Source of the DNA: Lachnospiraceae bacterium | GTDB taxonomy: Bacteria > Bacillota > Clostridia > Lachnospirales > Lachnospiraceae | Assembly (NCBI GenBank): GCA_009777715.1 | Contig: WRLH01000023.1 | Span: 1 to 52,007, forward strand | Direction of reading: 5' to 3' | Length of the DNA: 52,007 nucleotides | Shown here: positions 7,952 to 15,952 of the stretch, in pieces | How the letters are laid out: every line of letters starts with the position of its first letter | Position numbering within the stretch: position 1 is the stretch's first letter | Position numbers and translations under genes: made by a program | Notes under the pieces: generated by a model | Database searches by the model: none | Seen by the model: the letters and a program-made list of their open reading frames with translations, nothing else | Told to the model about the DNA's origin: nothing

Positions 7952-9231
7952 GAATTGGGATTATTTTTAGTGGCAAAATTGAAAACATTGATTATACAAC
8001 AGTTGACCAAGCAAATCCAGGACTTGGCGGAACACATTATACACAAATTTTATTGAGTTTGTATTTATCTATGTCACAGAATATTGAGGTCTTTTTATTT
8101 ACAAACAGAAAAGAAAAACTACCACCTTCTATTATTAATATTGTAGCCGATGATGATGATATATTTGATGTAGCTTCGAAAATGGGGTTAAATATTCTTA
8201 TATTTAGCGCAGCGAGCGCCAAAAAAAAGGATTTTTGCAATAAGCTAGACAAAACAGACTTAGTTTCTATAGCTTGGTCAAAAAATCTGCTTGATTATAA
8301 GACATTGCAGAACTTAAGGAATTGCCGCCAGATAAAAAGAGTTGTTTTTACAAGCCGTCAACATTACGATTATTATTTTGATGACGAAATAATCAATAAA
8401 TCTACTTATATTTATAATATTGTTCCTCATCGAAAAGCAGAAGAAGAAACACCAGATACCGAAAGAAAGATTGTAACCTTTATTGGTGCGTTAATTCCTG
8501 CAAAGGGGTTTCATATACTTGCAAGAGAGTGGAAAAAGATATTGGAAGCCGTGCCTAATGCACATTTATTTGTAATCGGGTCAGGAAGCTTATATGAAGC
8601 TCCCAAAAAACTTGGCAAGCTTAAGTTGTCAGAAGAAAATTATGAAAAAAGGTTCGCCAAATTTATAACAGATAAAAAGGGAGTGCTACTTGAATCAGTA
8701 AAATTTTACGGAATCTTAGGTAATCAAAAAACAGAAATCATTAAAAAAACGTGTGTCGGCATTGCAAATCTCTCAAGTGTTTTTGAAACTTTTTGTATTG
8801 TGGCTGTTGAGTTCCAGCAATACGGAATACCAGTCATTTCATTCAGACGTGGTGGGCTTCTTGATACAGTAGTTAATAATAAAAGCGGTATTCTCATTAA
8901 GAGCAAAAAAGAGCTAAGAGATTCAATAATACGCTTGCTAAAAGATGATAAATTGAATGAATCATTGGGGAAAAATGCAATTCTTTATTCGCAAGAATTT
9001 GATCCTGAAAGAATCGTGCCACAGTGGTTAGATTTAATTAGTGATGTACATAATCAAGAAGCTGCACCGAATATGTTTTCTTACACATTCATTTGGAATG
9101 ATTTAAAATGGTTGAGATTGCTTAACAAATTTCTAAAATGTAAATTGAAACTGTCATTTTTTCCTTCTATTGCTAGTATTGAACGATTATTAAAATTAAT
9201 TTTTAAAAGTATAATTGGAAAGGCGGAATAA
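7948..9231 (+). CDS. Glycosyltransferase, GT4 family
   Basis: A 427-residue GT4 glycosyltransferase. The N-terminal domain has the glycine loop PGLGGTHYTQ (about 24-33). The C-terminal domain begins at TFIGALIPAKGFHIL and has Glu280-x7-Glu288 in SVFETFCIVAVEFQ, then SFRRGGLLDTV and NKSGIL near the donor site. A TTG start at 7927 is possible, but AAAGGAG lies 8 bases before the ATG at 7948, which gives the cleaner N-terminus MRIGIIFSG. The start overlaps the polymerase stop by 4 nt. After the catalytic domain there is a basic, hydrophobic C-terminal tail (about the last 60 residues) that probably touches the membrane. Confidence 0.86.
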   Translation: MRIGIIFSGKIENIDYTTVDQANPGLGGTHYTQILLSLYLSMSQNIEVFLFTNRKEKLPPSIINIVADDDDIFDVASKMGLNILIFSAASAKKKDFCNKLDKTDLVSIAWSKNLLDYKTLQNLRNCRQIKRVVFTSRQHYDYYFDDEIINKSTYIYNIVPHRKAEEETPDTERKIVTFIGALIPAKGFHILAREWKKILEAVPNAHLFVIGSGSLYEAPKKLGKLKLSEENYEKRFAKFITDKKGVLLESVKFYGILGNQKTEIIKKTCVGIANLSSVFETFCIVAVEFQQYGIPVISFRRGGLLDTVVNNKSGILIKSKKELRDSIIRLLKDDKLNESLGKNAILYSQEFDPERIVPQWLDLISDVHNQEAAPNMFSYTFIWNDLKWLRLLNKFLKCKLKLSFFPSIASIERLLKLIFKSIIGKAE

Positions 9232-9243
9232 AACAAATTTTAT

Positions 9244-10698
9244 ATGCAAAGCCTTAAAAAAAATGTCATCTATCAGAATCTTTACCATTTATTTATCTCC
9301 CTTACTCCCCTTATCACCGCTCCTTATGTATCAAGAGTATTAGGGGCTGAAAATATTGGTATTAATTCATATGTTAGTTCAATCACAGCATATTTCGCTT
9401 TTCTCTCGTTACTTGGAATTAGCAATCATGGAAGCCGAGTTATTGCACAGACACGCGATGAAAGAATGAAATTGAATATTGCTTTTAGCGAACTTTTCTT
9501 TTTACGGATGATGATATCCTTATTTATTCTATTTATATATTTAATTTTTGTAATTACATTTATTACAGAATTCCAGCTGCTTTTTTTTATACAAGCTTTG
9601 ACGGTTTTATCAGCCTTGATTAATATAACTTGGTTTTTTACTGGCATAGAACAATTTCGGATAGCTGTCTCATGTAAGGCTATAGTAAAAATCGTGTCCG
9701 TCATTTGCATTTTTAGTTTTGTTAAAAATGACAGTCATTTGTGGATTTATATCTTGATTTTAGCTTTAAGTGAGTTTTTAGTTCATATAATTCTATGGTT
9801 TTACGTAAAGAGGTTTGTAAGCTTAGTTAGACCAACATTTAAAGGTATTAAAACACATATCAAACCGCTATTCATTTTATTTGTGCCAGTTTTAGCCGTT
9901 AGTATCTATACAGTGTTGAATAAAATTATGCTTAGAACTATAACAGATGAAACTCAATTAGGTTTTTTTGTGAACTCAGAAAAAGTCTTTGCAGTTGCAA
10001 GCGGGTTCATATCTGCTTTCAGTATCGCTCTTATGCCAAGGATGTCTAATTTATCTGCGAAAAAAGGCAACTTTGAAAAAAATAGATTAATGATTCTTTC
10101 AATGAAGTATGCTATGATACTTGCATTTGCGATGACCTTTGGAATGCTCTCAATTGCATCTGTCTTTACTCCCCTCTTTTTTGGAAAAGATTTTATTGAT
10201 TGTATACCACTAATCATAAGCTTTAGCTTAGCCATTCCTTTTATTGCTTTTCGAAATGTCATCTCTGCACAATACCATATTCCTCAGTCTAAAGATAAAA
10301 CATTCACTTTAACTAGTATAATTGGAGCATTAATAAGCCTTCCTGCCAATATGATTTTGATTCCGCAATTCCAGGCAATGGGAGCAGTATGGTCCAGATT
10401 AATAGTCGAAGTAATCATGTGCATAATAATTTCAATATCGGTATTGAAAATTCTTCCTTTGTGGGTATATATTAAGGATATTATTCCTTTCCTTATCACA
10501 GGCTTTATGATGTTCTTTCTGGTAAAATCAGTTGGTATATTTATTGGACAAAGCATTTTTTCACTAATCATTCAGGTGCTTACCGGGGGAATTTTTTATC
10601 TTGGTGTAAGTGTCGGTTGGTTAGTTTTTACTAAAGATGAATTTTTCATGAGGAATTGGTATGTTTTTAGGAAATGGTTCAGGGGACATATTAAATAA
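9244..10698 (+). CDS. wzx: Polysaccharide flippase (Wzx-type, MOP superfamily)
   Basis: A 484-residue multi-spanning protein of the oligosaccharidyl-lipid flippase group. It begins with the usual LITAPYVSRVLGAENIG segment, where the first helices carry conserved Pro, Arg and Gly residues, and then has about twelve to fourteen hydrophobic helices and a short basic tail. It would move the undecaprenyl-linked repeat unit across the membrane for the polymerase. It is the last gene of the cassette, starting 12 nt after the third GT4 gene. No clear ribosome site lies close to the ATG, so coupling to the upstream gene is likely. No intrinsic terminator is seen after it. Confidence 0.9.
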   Translation: MQSLKKNVIYQNLYHLFISLTPLITAPYVSRVLGAENIGINSYVSSITAYFAFLSLLGISNHGSRVIAQTRDERMKLNIAFSELFFLRMMISLFILFIYLIFVITFITEFQLLFFIQALTVLSALINITWFFTGIEQFRIAVSCKAIVKIVSVICIFSFVKNDSHLWIYILILALSEFLVHIILWFYVKRFVSLVRPTFKGIKTHIKPLFILFVPVLAVSIYTVLNKIMLRTITDETQLGFFVNSEKVFAVASGFISAFSIALMPRMSNLSAKKGNFEKNRLMILSMKYAMILAFAMTFGMLSIASVFTPLFFGKDFIDCIPLIISFSLAIPFIAFRNVISAQYHIPQSKDKTFTLTSIIGALISLPANMILIPQFQAMGAVWSRLIVEVIMCIIISISVLKILPLWVYIKDIIPFLITGFMMFFLVKSVGIFIGQSIFSLIIQVLTGGIFYLGVSVGWLVFTKDEFFMRNWYVFRKWFRGHIK

Positions 10699-10836
10699 TA
10701 ATTTTTGTGTTTCAATTTTCGTATAATTCTCGATTTTGTTATATTTTGAAATCTTTAGCTTATTATATTAATCATTGGATTTGCATTTTCCTTTTTCTAC
10801 ATTACAATTATAAACCTTAGGAATGCTCATGCAAAA

Positions 10837-11010
10837 TTACTTGGATAATAGATCATTACATACATCTTGAAAGTAATCAAAATTATTAGGTAATGATTTG
10901 ATTTGATCATCATTAAGGAGTAGACACCTAACTGCATGAGTCATTTTTTCAAAATATTCATAATGTCTTTTTCCTATGCCAAAAATTTTGAAATAACAAA
11001 ACCAGCCTAC
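10837..11010 (-). pseudogene. C-terminal remnant of an unrecognised protein
   Basis: The minus strand is open for 57 codons between a TAG at 11011-11013 and a TAA at 10837-10839. It reads plausible protein ending in YFQDVCNDLLSK. The only ATG in frame leaves about 34 codons and has no ribosome site. The open stretch runs into the duplicated block that starts at about 10995. It looks like the tail of a gene cut by a past rearrangement. The family was not recognised. The rest of 10699-10990 shows no other gene or clear terminator. Confidence 0.3.
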
Positions 11011-11540
11011 CTAATGCCCCCGCCATTATCTTACCGCAAGGATTAAATAGGTAACTTAATAAGCCGCCATAAGCTAGCATGATTTACTAAACTTAAAGCG
11101 AAGCCTCTGACACTTGCCCCCGCACTTGCCTCTGGCATATGCCACTTGCAGCCACGCAAAGCAGAATCAAATTTTGGCAAAGCTAAATAAAGCTATGAAA
11201 AAGCAGGGCTTGCCCAATTTAATCCATGCTCTTTGCTTGCGGAATCTTATTAGTCCAAGAACAGCCAAATTTTGCATAACAAAACCAGCCTACCTAAAAC
11301 TCCTGCCATTATCTTTACCGCAGGATTAATTGATAACTTAATAAGCCGCCATAAGCTAGCATGATTTACTAAGCTTAAAGCGATGCCTCTGGCACTTGTC
11401 CCTGGCACTTGTCCCTGGCACTTGTCCATTTCGCAGCCACGCATTCAGGCAGAATCAAATTTTGGCAAAACTAAACAAAGCTATGAAAAAGCAAAGCTTG
11501 CCTAATTTGATTCCTGCTCGTCCAAGAACAATTCAATCAT
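10995..11540. repeat. Two diverged direct copies of a ~270-283 bp block reaching the XRE gene end
   Basis: Copy A (about 10995-11265) and copy B (about 11278-11540) share many long stretches in the same order: ACAAAACCAGCCTACCTAA, ATAAGCCGCCATAAGCTAGC, AATCAAATTTTGGCAAA and GTCCAAGAACA. Copy B ends inside the last codons of the XRE gene, so copy A carries a decayed version of that gene's 3' end. Copy B also has a small internal expansion of the 15-mer CTGGCACTTGTCCCT. No gene is supported within the block. Confidence 0.75.
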
Positions 11541-11831
11541 GCTAAAGAGACGCTCTTGTTCTTTTTTGGTAAGCTTCCCGATCCGGTCAAGGTATTCAGA
11601 AGTCCGGCTCACATAACTTTTATCAAGGCTATCTGATAAAACCTCGTCTGCCGACAAACCAAGCACATTTAAAATTGTGATAAAGCAAGGGATTTTTGGA
11701 ATCCGCTCTCCTCTTTCGAGTTTGCTTATGTAATCAACGCTCAGATCAGCCTTTTCAGCAAGCTGTGCTTGTTTAAGATTGAGGGTCTTCCGTTTTTTCC
11801 TGATTTCTTTTCCGATATTCGCTAAGTTCAT
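11502..11831 (-). CDS. XRE-family helix-turn-helix regulator
   Basis: A 109-residue DNA-binding regulator of the Cro/C1 (XRE) type. The helix-turn-helix covers about residues 20-41 (LKQAQLAEKADLSVDYISKL), with the usual LERGERIPKIP after it. The C-terminal half (about 70-109) is a Lys- and Glu-rich helix, possibly for dimerisation. GAGGAAG lies six bases before the ATG. A TATACT -10 hexamer lies about 40 bp upstream (11871-11876, minus strand) without a convincing -35. It sits alone between the plus-strand cassette and the minus-strand surface genes, so it could control either. Its 3' end is part of a duplicated block. Confidence 0.9.
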   Translation of the reverse strand: MNLANIGKEIRKKRKTLNLKQAQLAEKADLSVDYISKLERGERIPKIPCFITILNVLGLSADEVLSDSLDKSYVSRTSEYLDRIGKLTKKEQERLFSMIELFLDEQESN

Positions 11832-11975
11832 TTTTTCTTCCTCGCCCCAAAAGTATTTTGTAATACCTTTAGTATAGAGGAAAGATATTGAATAGGGAAG
11901 TGACTAGTAGTATTATATTTCTACTTTTTATTTATTAGTTTATTTTAGAATTGAGGGCCGCTGATTTTAGCAAAA

Positions 11976-12776
11976 TTAATTCGCTCCATTCCCGCTTACT
12001 ACGACTCCAAAAGTTTTGAGGACTATCTTCGCGTCAGTTTTCAAACTACGCTCCTTAACATATTTCCAATCAAGCTCCATCCATTCATCAAATTCGATAT
12101 TATTTCTGCCGTTTATCTGCCAATAACAAGTTAAACCCGGTTTTACGAGAAGGCGGCGATTGTGGATTGCATTACATTGGCTTGTTTCGTAGGTCGGAAG
12201 CGGCCGCGGCCCAACTATGCTCATATCACCTTTGATAACATTGAGCAGCTGAGGCAATTCATCAATTGAGGTCCTGCGGATAATGTAGCCGACTTTGGTA
12301 ATGCGGGGGTCATCCTTTAGCTTAAATGCCGGTCCTTGCATTTCATTATATTGGAGCAAATTCCTGTGCATTTGCGGTGCTTCTTTAACCATGCTCCGGA
12401 ATTTGTACATCCAAAACTCTTTACCGTCTCTTCCATTCCGTAATTGGCGGAAGATAATCGGATCGCCGTCTTCTAGCTTGATGCAAATCGCAACAATCAG
12501 AAAAACTGGCGCAAGCACAACTAAAGCAAAGAGAGAAAAAAGGATATCCAAAACACGCTTTAAAGCTTCATATGCTTTTGGTTTTATATGTATGTCTTTT
12601 AAGCTTTCAGCATATGCCGGTGACTCGTATATTGATGTTATGCTGGCAGTATCTGCCGCTTCATCAGCTACAAGCCGGATCGCGCTAGCACTTGCGCTAG
12701 CTCTTGCGCCAGCTCTTGCGCCACCACCATCTGTGCTTTTTTCTATTGTTTCTGTCATTTTTGACATAAATTCCAT
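11976..12776 (-). CDS. Initiating undecaprenyl-phosphate sugar phosphotransferase (monotopic PGT)
   Basis: A 266-residue bacterial sugar transferase that moves a sugar-1-phosphate from a nucleotide sugar onto undecaprenyl phosphate, the first step of polysaccharide synthesis. The single re-entrant membrane helix is at about 75-101. Catalytic-core marks are KFRSM (125-129), the Asp172-Glu173 pair of DELPQLL and GDMSIVGPRP (about 183-192), then KPGLTCYWQINGR. There is no multi-span N-terminal domain, so this is the short PglC-like form with an extra N-terminus of about 70 residues containing an Ala/Ser/Arg-rich stretch (20-32). GAGGGG lies 6-7 bases before the ATG. It is the last gene of the minus-strand surface group and probably starts the glycan completed by the plus-strand cassette. 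Confidence 0.92.
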   Translation of the reverse strand: MEFMSKMTETIEKSTDGGGARAGARASASASAIRLVADEAADTASITSIYESPAYAESLKDIHIKPKAYEALKRVLDILFSLFALVVLAPVFLIVAICIKLEDGDPIIFRQLRNGRDGKEFWMYKFRSMVKEAPQMHRNLLQYNEMQGPAFKLKDDPRITKVGYIIRRTSIDELPQLLNVIKGDMSIVGPRPLPTYETSQCNAIHNRRLLVKPGLTCYWQINGRNNIEFDEWMELDWKYVKERSLKTDAKIVLKTFGVVVSGNGAN

Positions 12777-12821
12777 GATTTGCCCCTCATTGTCTTTTTA
12801 GTTCCCCTTGCTTTGGTAAAT

Positions 12822-12845
12822 GGGCGCCGGGATTAATCGGCGCCC
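12822..12845. terminator. GC-rich hairpin upstream of the phosphotransferase gene
   Basis: GGGCGCCG, an 8-nt loop, CGGCGCCC: a perfect 8-bp stem of very high GC. It has no strong T-run on the minus strand, so it may attenuate or protect mRNA rather than end transcription between the PKTGE gene and the phosphotransferase gene. Confidence 0.4.
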
Positions 12846-12932
12846 CCACCGTCTGAAACCAAACCATTCATTGCCTGCCTGCCTGACACTTCATGAATGT
12901 GCCAGAACGAAACGAGGTTAAAATTTCTTTTC

Positions 12933-12988
12933 ACAAAACTAGTTTTGTTACCCGCATTGCGCGAGCAAGGCGGGATTTTGTAATTTTT
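12933..12988. terminator. 16-bp palindrome plus hairpin with GCGA loop and T-rich tail
   Basis: ACAAAACTAGTTTTGT (12933-12948) is a perfect palindrome. It is followed by a 10-bp stem with one mismatch (12951-12974) closed by a GCGA loop, and then a T-rich tail (12976-12988). In plus orientation this is a fair intrinsic terminator, though no plus-strand gene lies nearby. On the minus strand it lies in the spacer downstream of the PKTGE gene. Confidence 0.45.
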
Positions 12989-13024
12989 GAATGCAATCCA
13001 CTAAGTGCCAGCACTCAAGGGTTC

Positions 13025-13122
13025 GCCGCTAGGGCGATAATGCCGCTAAGGCAAGGTGCCGCTAAGGCAAGGTGCCGCTAAGGCAATAATGCCGCTAGGG
13101 CAAGGTGCCGCTAGGGCATGGC
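13025..13122. repeat. Six tandem 16-17 bp repeats (GCCGCTAAGGCAAGGT type)
   Basis: Copies start at 13025, 13042, 13058, 13074, 13091 and 13107. They alternate between AAGGT and ATAAT endings and between AAGG and AGGG cores. The array begins at the stop codon of the small secreted gene and runs away from it. Each unit contains a short GCC/GGC self-pair. Confidence 0.85.
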
Positions 13123-13671
13123 TTATTCGCCAGTTTTTGGTGCTCTGATGCCTTGGACTGCTACGTCAGCAGCGTCAACAACTAAGACCATGACTGGTGA
13201 AAAGCTTAAAAATGTTGCGACTACAGTTAAGTCTTCGCCTAAGAATCCGCGGCCGACTACTTCCCAAATACCGTCAGCTTTTCTGTGCATGACGATGACA
13301 TAATCACCAGCGTCAGCATTGTTCACGACGATCGGAACTTGCAAACCGCCAGCTGGGACTTCGCCGTCGAAATTCATGTTGAATACTGCCGCTAATTTCG
13401 CTGCTTCCGGAATTGCATAGGTAACAAGGAAATCATCCTTATTGTCTAATAAATCCTTCGCGTGGTCAGCTAATACTTCTGATGCCGAAACAGTAGAAAT
13501 GCCTTCAACCGCAACTGAAACTGCGGTCACAGGTGCAACTGTCGGGGCTGTCACAACCGGAGCCGGAGCCGGGTTGTTGTTGCTCGGCGCTGCTGGGCTG
13601 TTCGCAAGAGCTGAAAGCGACAGAGTTACGATCAGAATTACTGAAAGTAACAGGGCGTAAAATCTTTTCAT
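13123..13671 (-). CDS. Small secreted protein ending in PKTGE
   Basis: A 182-residue exported protein. Residues 1-23 form a clear signal peptide (KRF, then a hydrophobic run, then ALA). Next comes a Pro/Ala/Val-rich stretch (about 25-50) and a compact domain (about 55-170) with VPIVVNNADAGDYVIVMH, IWEVVG and TVVATFLSFSPVMVLV, the type of beta domain often found just before sorting signals in clostridial surface proteins. The final residues are APKTGE. This looks like a sortase motif, but no membrane helix or basic tail follows, because the stop comes straight after TGE. AAGGAGG lies about 10 bases before the ATG. It is encoded near a class B sortase and an LCP protein. Its function was not recognised. 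Confidence 0.75.
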   Translation of the reverse strand: MKRFYALLLSVILIVTLSLSALANSPAAPSNNNPAPAPVVTAPTVAPVTAVSVAVEGISTVSASEVLADHAKDLLDNKDDFLVTYAIPEAAKLAAVFNMNFDGEVPAGGLQVPIVVNNADAGDYVIVMHRKADGIWEVVGRGFLGEDLTVVATFLSFSPVMVLVVDAADVAVQGIRAPKTGE

Positions 13672-13747
13672 GTGGACTGTACCTCCTTTCTTGAATGTTT
13701 GGTTTCTATATTAGCACATCTCTGTGTTAATACCACTCTGATTATCA

Positions 13748-13777
13748 ATTATACTATACTCCACACGCACGAGCCAA
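13748..13777 (-). promoter_or_regulatory. Candidate sigma-A promoter of the PKTGE gene
   Basis: On the minus strand TTGGCT (13772-13777) and a perfect TATAAT (13748-13753) are 18 bp apart, about 75 bp before the start codon. This would let the secreted protein be expressed apart from the LCP and sortase genes. Confidence 0.5.
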
Positions 13778-13794
13778 GTAAATCCTTGCAAGGG

Positions 13795-13836
13795 AAAATG
13801 CGAAGCATTTTTATAAATCGATACGTCAGTATCGAT
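13795..13836 (-). terminator. Two hairpins after the LCP gene
   Basis: Just after the LCP stop the minus strand has ATCGATAC-TGAC-GTATCGAT (13817-13836), a perfect 8-bp stem followed by TTTATAAAAA. Next is AAAATGC-TTC-GCATTTT (13795-13811), a 7-bp stem. Either could end transcription before the PKTGE promoter. The T-runs are short. Confidence 0.5.
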
Positions 13837-13845
13837 ATTGTTTCC

Positions 13846-14973
13846 CTAACGATCCACTTCCCGGTAAAAGGTCTCGATGATTAGTTCAATCAGCTCTTCT
13901 TCATCAACCCGGAACTCTTCGTGATAGTCCGGCACGGTGCTTTCCCCGGCAACAGACACCATATCCTGTTCTGAAAATGAGCTGCCCAGCACAGCAGTAC
14001 TAAGGTATGCGATCTGGTCGGCCGTTATGCTGGTTACGACATGGTCATTGGCAATGCCAAACAGCCTAAGCGGGAAAGTAATATTTGCCCTCGTTTTATC
14101 TTTTATCTGCTGGAAAAATGCCAAAATATATTGCTTTTGCCTTGCCATTCTCATATTGTTTGAGCCGCTTATGCTTGTGTCACGGTACTGGACGTAATTA
14201 AAAGCTTCTTTTCCCTTAAGGGTCACTGTCTCCCCCTTGATGAGGGTCGGCACTCTGGCTGTTAAGTCTTCGAGAACAGTTAGGGTCACTCCGTCAGCTG
14301 CATCATTTAATAATTCAATTGTAAACCAGTCCATCGCCCCCGAACCGTGAATCGGAATGCCGTAAAACAATTCCGAAACCGCTTCTTCCATCAGGCGGAG
14401 GCTGCCTTCGCGTCCATCGCCATAAGCATACTGGATCGCAAGCTGCATTTCATAAAAACCAGTATAAAACCCGCCTTTGTCAAAGGTTTTCACCGGGACC
14501 ATGGTATCACGGGAAAGACTAATCATCTTAAGCGATTTCGCCTTTTCGTCAAGGACGACCAAAGCAATCATGTCGGCATGGCCGCCTTCGCCCGGGGTTT
14601 TCTCTTCGCTAATGCCGCTGCGGCTATCAACTCCAAGGACCAGGAATGTCAAAATATCATTGTTATATTCAAAAATCCGGCCTTTAAATACTAATTGGCC
14701 TTCCGGCAGCTCATCGTACTCTTCGCCAAATCCCATTTCCGCGATATCTTCCCTAAGTGAGATGATGTCAAGGTCGCTGTTTTCTGACGCATATTCTAAA
14801 AGCCTTGATCTTCCATAACTTTGGTATGCCTTAAACAGCAAGAAAAATACTAAGGTTACGAGCAGGAATGCACCAATGCTGACAAGGACATAACGGAATC
14901 TGCGTTTTTTCCCTTTCACCGTATCGCGGTCAGTAAGAACTGGGAAAACAACGCTATTTAGGTCTTCATTCAT
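13846..14973 (-). CDS. LytR-CpsA-Psr (LCP) family wall glycopolymer transferase
   Basis: A 375-residue membrane-anchored LCP protein that transfers lipid-linked glycopolymers to peptidoglycan outside the cell. It has a basic cytoplasmic N-terminus, one membrane helix (about 28-49) and an extracellular domain with the family residues: VLGVDSR (about 112-118), the Asp of HADMI (134), SLSRDT (152-157), QYRDTS (about 262-267) and the Arg-x2-Arg-Gln run MRMARQ (about 274-279). These bind the polyprenyl pyrophosphate. It would attach the polysaccharide made by this region, or teichoic acid, to the wall. The ribosome site AAAGGAG is about 11 bases upstream. It follows the sortase gene by 34 nt. Confidence 0.93.
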   Translation of the reverse strand: MNEDLNSVVFPVLTDRDTVKGKKRRFRYVLVSIGAFLLVTLVFFLLFKAYQSYGRSRLLEYASENSDLDIISLREDIAEMGFGEEYDELPEGQLVFKGRIFEYNNDILTFLVLGVDSRSGISEEKTPGEGGHADMIALVVLDEKAKSLKMISLSRDTMVPVKTFDKGGFYTGFYEMQLAIQYAYGDGREGSLRLMEEAVSELFYGIPIHGSGAMDWFTIELLNDAADGVTLTVLEDLTARVPTLIKGETVTLKGKEAFNYVQYRDTSISGSNNMRMARQKQYILAFFQQIKDKTRANITFPLRLFGIANDHVVTSITADQIAYLSTAVLGSSFSEQDMVSVAGESTVPDYHEEFRVDEEELIELIIETFYREVDR

Positions 14974-15007
14974 TGTTATATCCAGCTCCTTTCAAAGCAT
15001 TCTGGTT

Positions 15008-15919
15008 TTAATCAATCAAAACGGCTTGGACTAGCAAGCGTTTGTCATCTTGGCCGCTAATGCAGGTCACAAGGGTAATGATTTTGTCTTCTTTGGTAAT
15101 TTCCATCTCTTTATCAATGTTCGCGCTAATGTCGCGGATATCAAATATCGCCTTTAAATAAGCGGAGTAAACATCAGGATTCTTAAAATCAAAGCTGTAC
15201 ATCAAATGCCTGTCATCATAGACATAGGCCGCAAAAATCCGGTAGCGGATCTCACGGTCGGGCAAATAGATGATGACATCGCGGTTAGCTTCAAAAAAAT
15301 CACTCTTGCGAAATTCATGGAGTTTGGCAAACATCGTGCCGTTCCTCATATTGTGGCCATAAATAACGGTATGCGGGTCACTAAAATCTGTAGCGTTCAT
15401 CTTTTCGGTATAAATACAGCCGGGCAGGCCATATGAACCGTCAATATTGTAATTAAGGTATCTGGTATCATCTGTTGGGTGCTGGAGGACCGGATAATCA
15501 ATAATCGTACCCGGTACGCTAATCCAAGCATAAACGTGTTCGTTTACCGCCCACAATGCGGAAAAATCAATCGGCGTGTCATATAACTGGCTGACAACAT
15601 CGGCTTCCCCATTATTTTCTTCCGGCGCAGGTTCATTTCTTGCTCCGGCAAAAACGCTGAAAATTTCTTCTTCGGTCATCGCTGCGACAGGCGCAGACGC
15701 TGGTGCTGGCGCAGATGTAGACGCAGACGATTCCAGGCTGCTTTCATCAACGATTTCGGCAATGATCGCGACCTCATCGGTTTCCGGCACGGTTTCAATG
15801 CCCATGCCCATGGTCCCTTGCAGGGCCCGGGCCAGAAAATAAGTCGCAAAAATCCCACCAATCCCTAGGACGGTGAAAGCACTATTCTTTAATAATTTTT
15901 CTTTTTTATTTTTTTCCAT
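15008..15919 (-). CDS. Class B sortase
   Basis: A 303-residue membrane-bound transpeptidase. A helix at about 12-33 anchors it. An Ala/Ser/Pro-rich linker (about 60-80) leads to the sortase domain (about 115-303). Catalytic residues are His189 (IYGHNM), Cys286 (TLVTCIS) and Arg294 (DDKRLLV). The order and spacing fit class B rather than class A. The enzyme cleaves sorting signals after Thr and joins the protein to a cell-wall or pilin amine. The nearest visible substrate candidate is the PKTGE protein two genes downstream, though that lacks the usual anchor. The ATG (MEKNKK) is chosen with GGGG 5 bases upstream. A second ATG 4 nt earlier is out of frame. Confidence 0.92.
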   Translation of the reverse strand: MEKNKKEKLLKNSAFTVLGIGGIFATYFLARALQGTMGMGIETVPETDEVAIIAEIVDESSLESSASTSAPAPASAPVAAMTEEEIFSVFAGARNEPAPEENNGEADVVSQLYDTPIDFSALWAVNEHVYAWISVPGTIIDYPVLQHPTDDTRYLNYNIDGSYGLPGCIYTEKMNATDFSDPHTVIYGHNMRNGTMFAKLHEFRKSDFFEANRDVIIYLPDREIRYRIFAAYVYDDRHLMYSFDFKNPDVYSAYLKAIFDIRDISANIDKEMEITKEDKIITLVTCISGQDDKRLLVQAVLID

Positions 15920-15952
15920 TCATACCCCGATCAGCTTCTAGCGGAATTAAAA

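Noticed and set aside
12976-12988. Terminator for a plus-strand gene ending near 12.95 kb
   Set aside because: No plus-strand gene is present. The short open frames there include the 16-bp repeat array and have no support.
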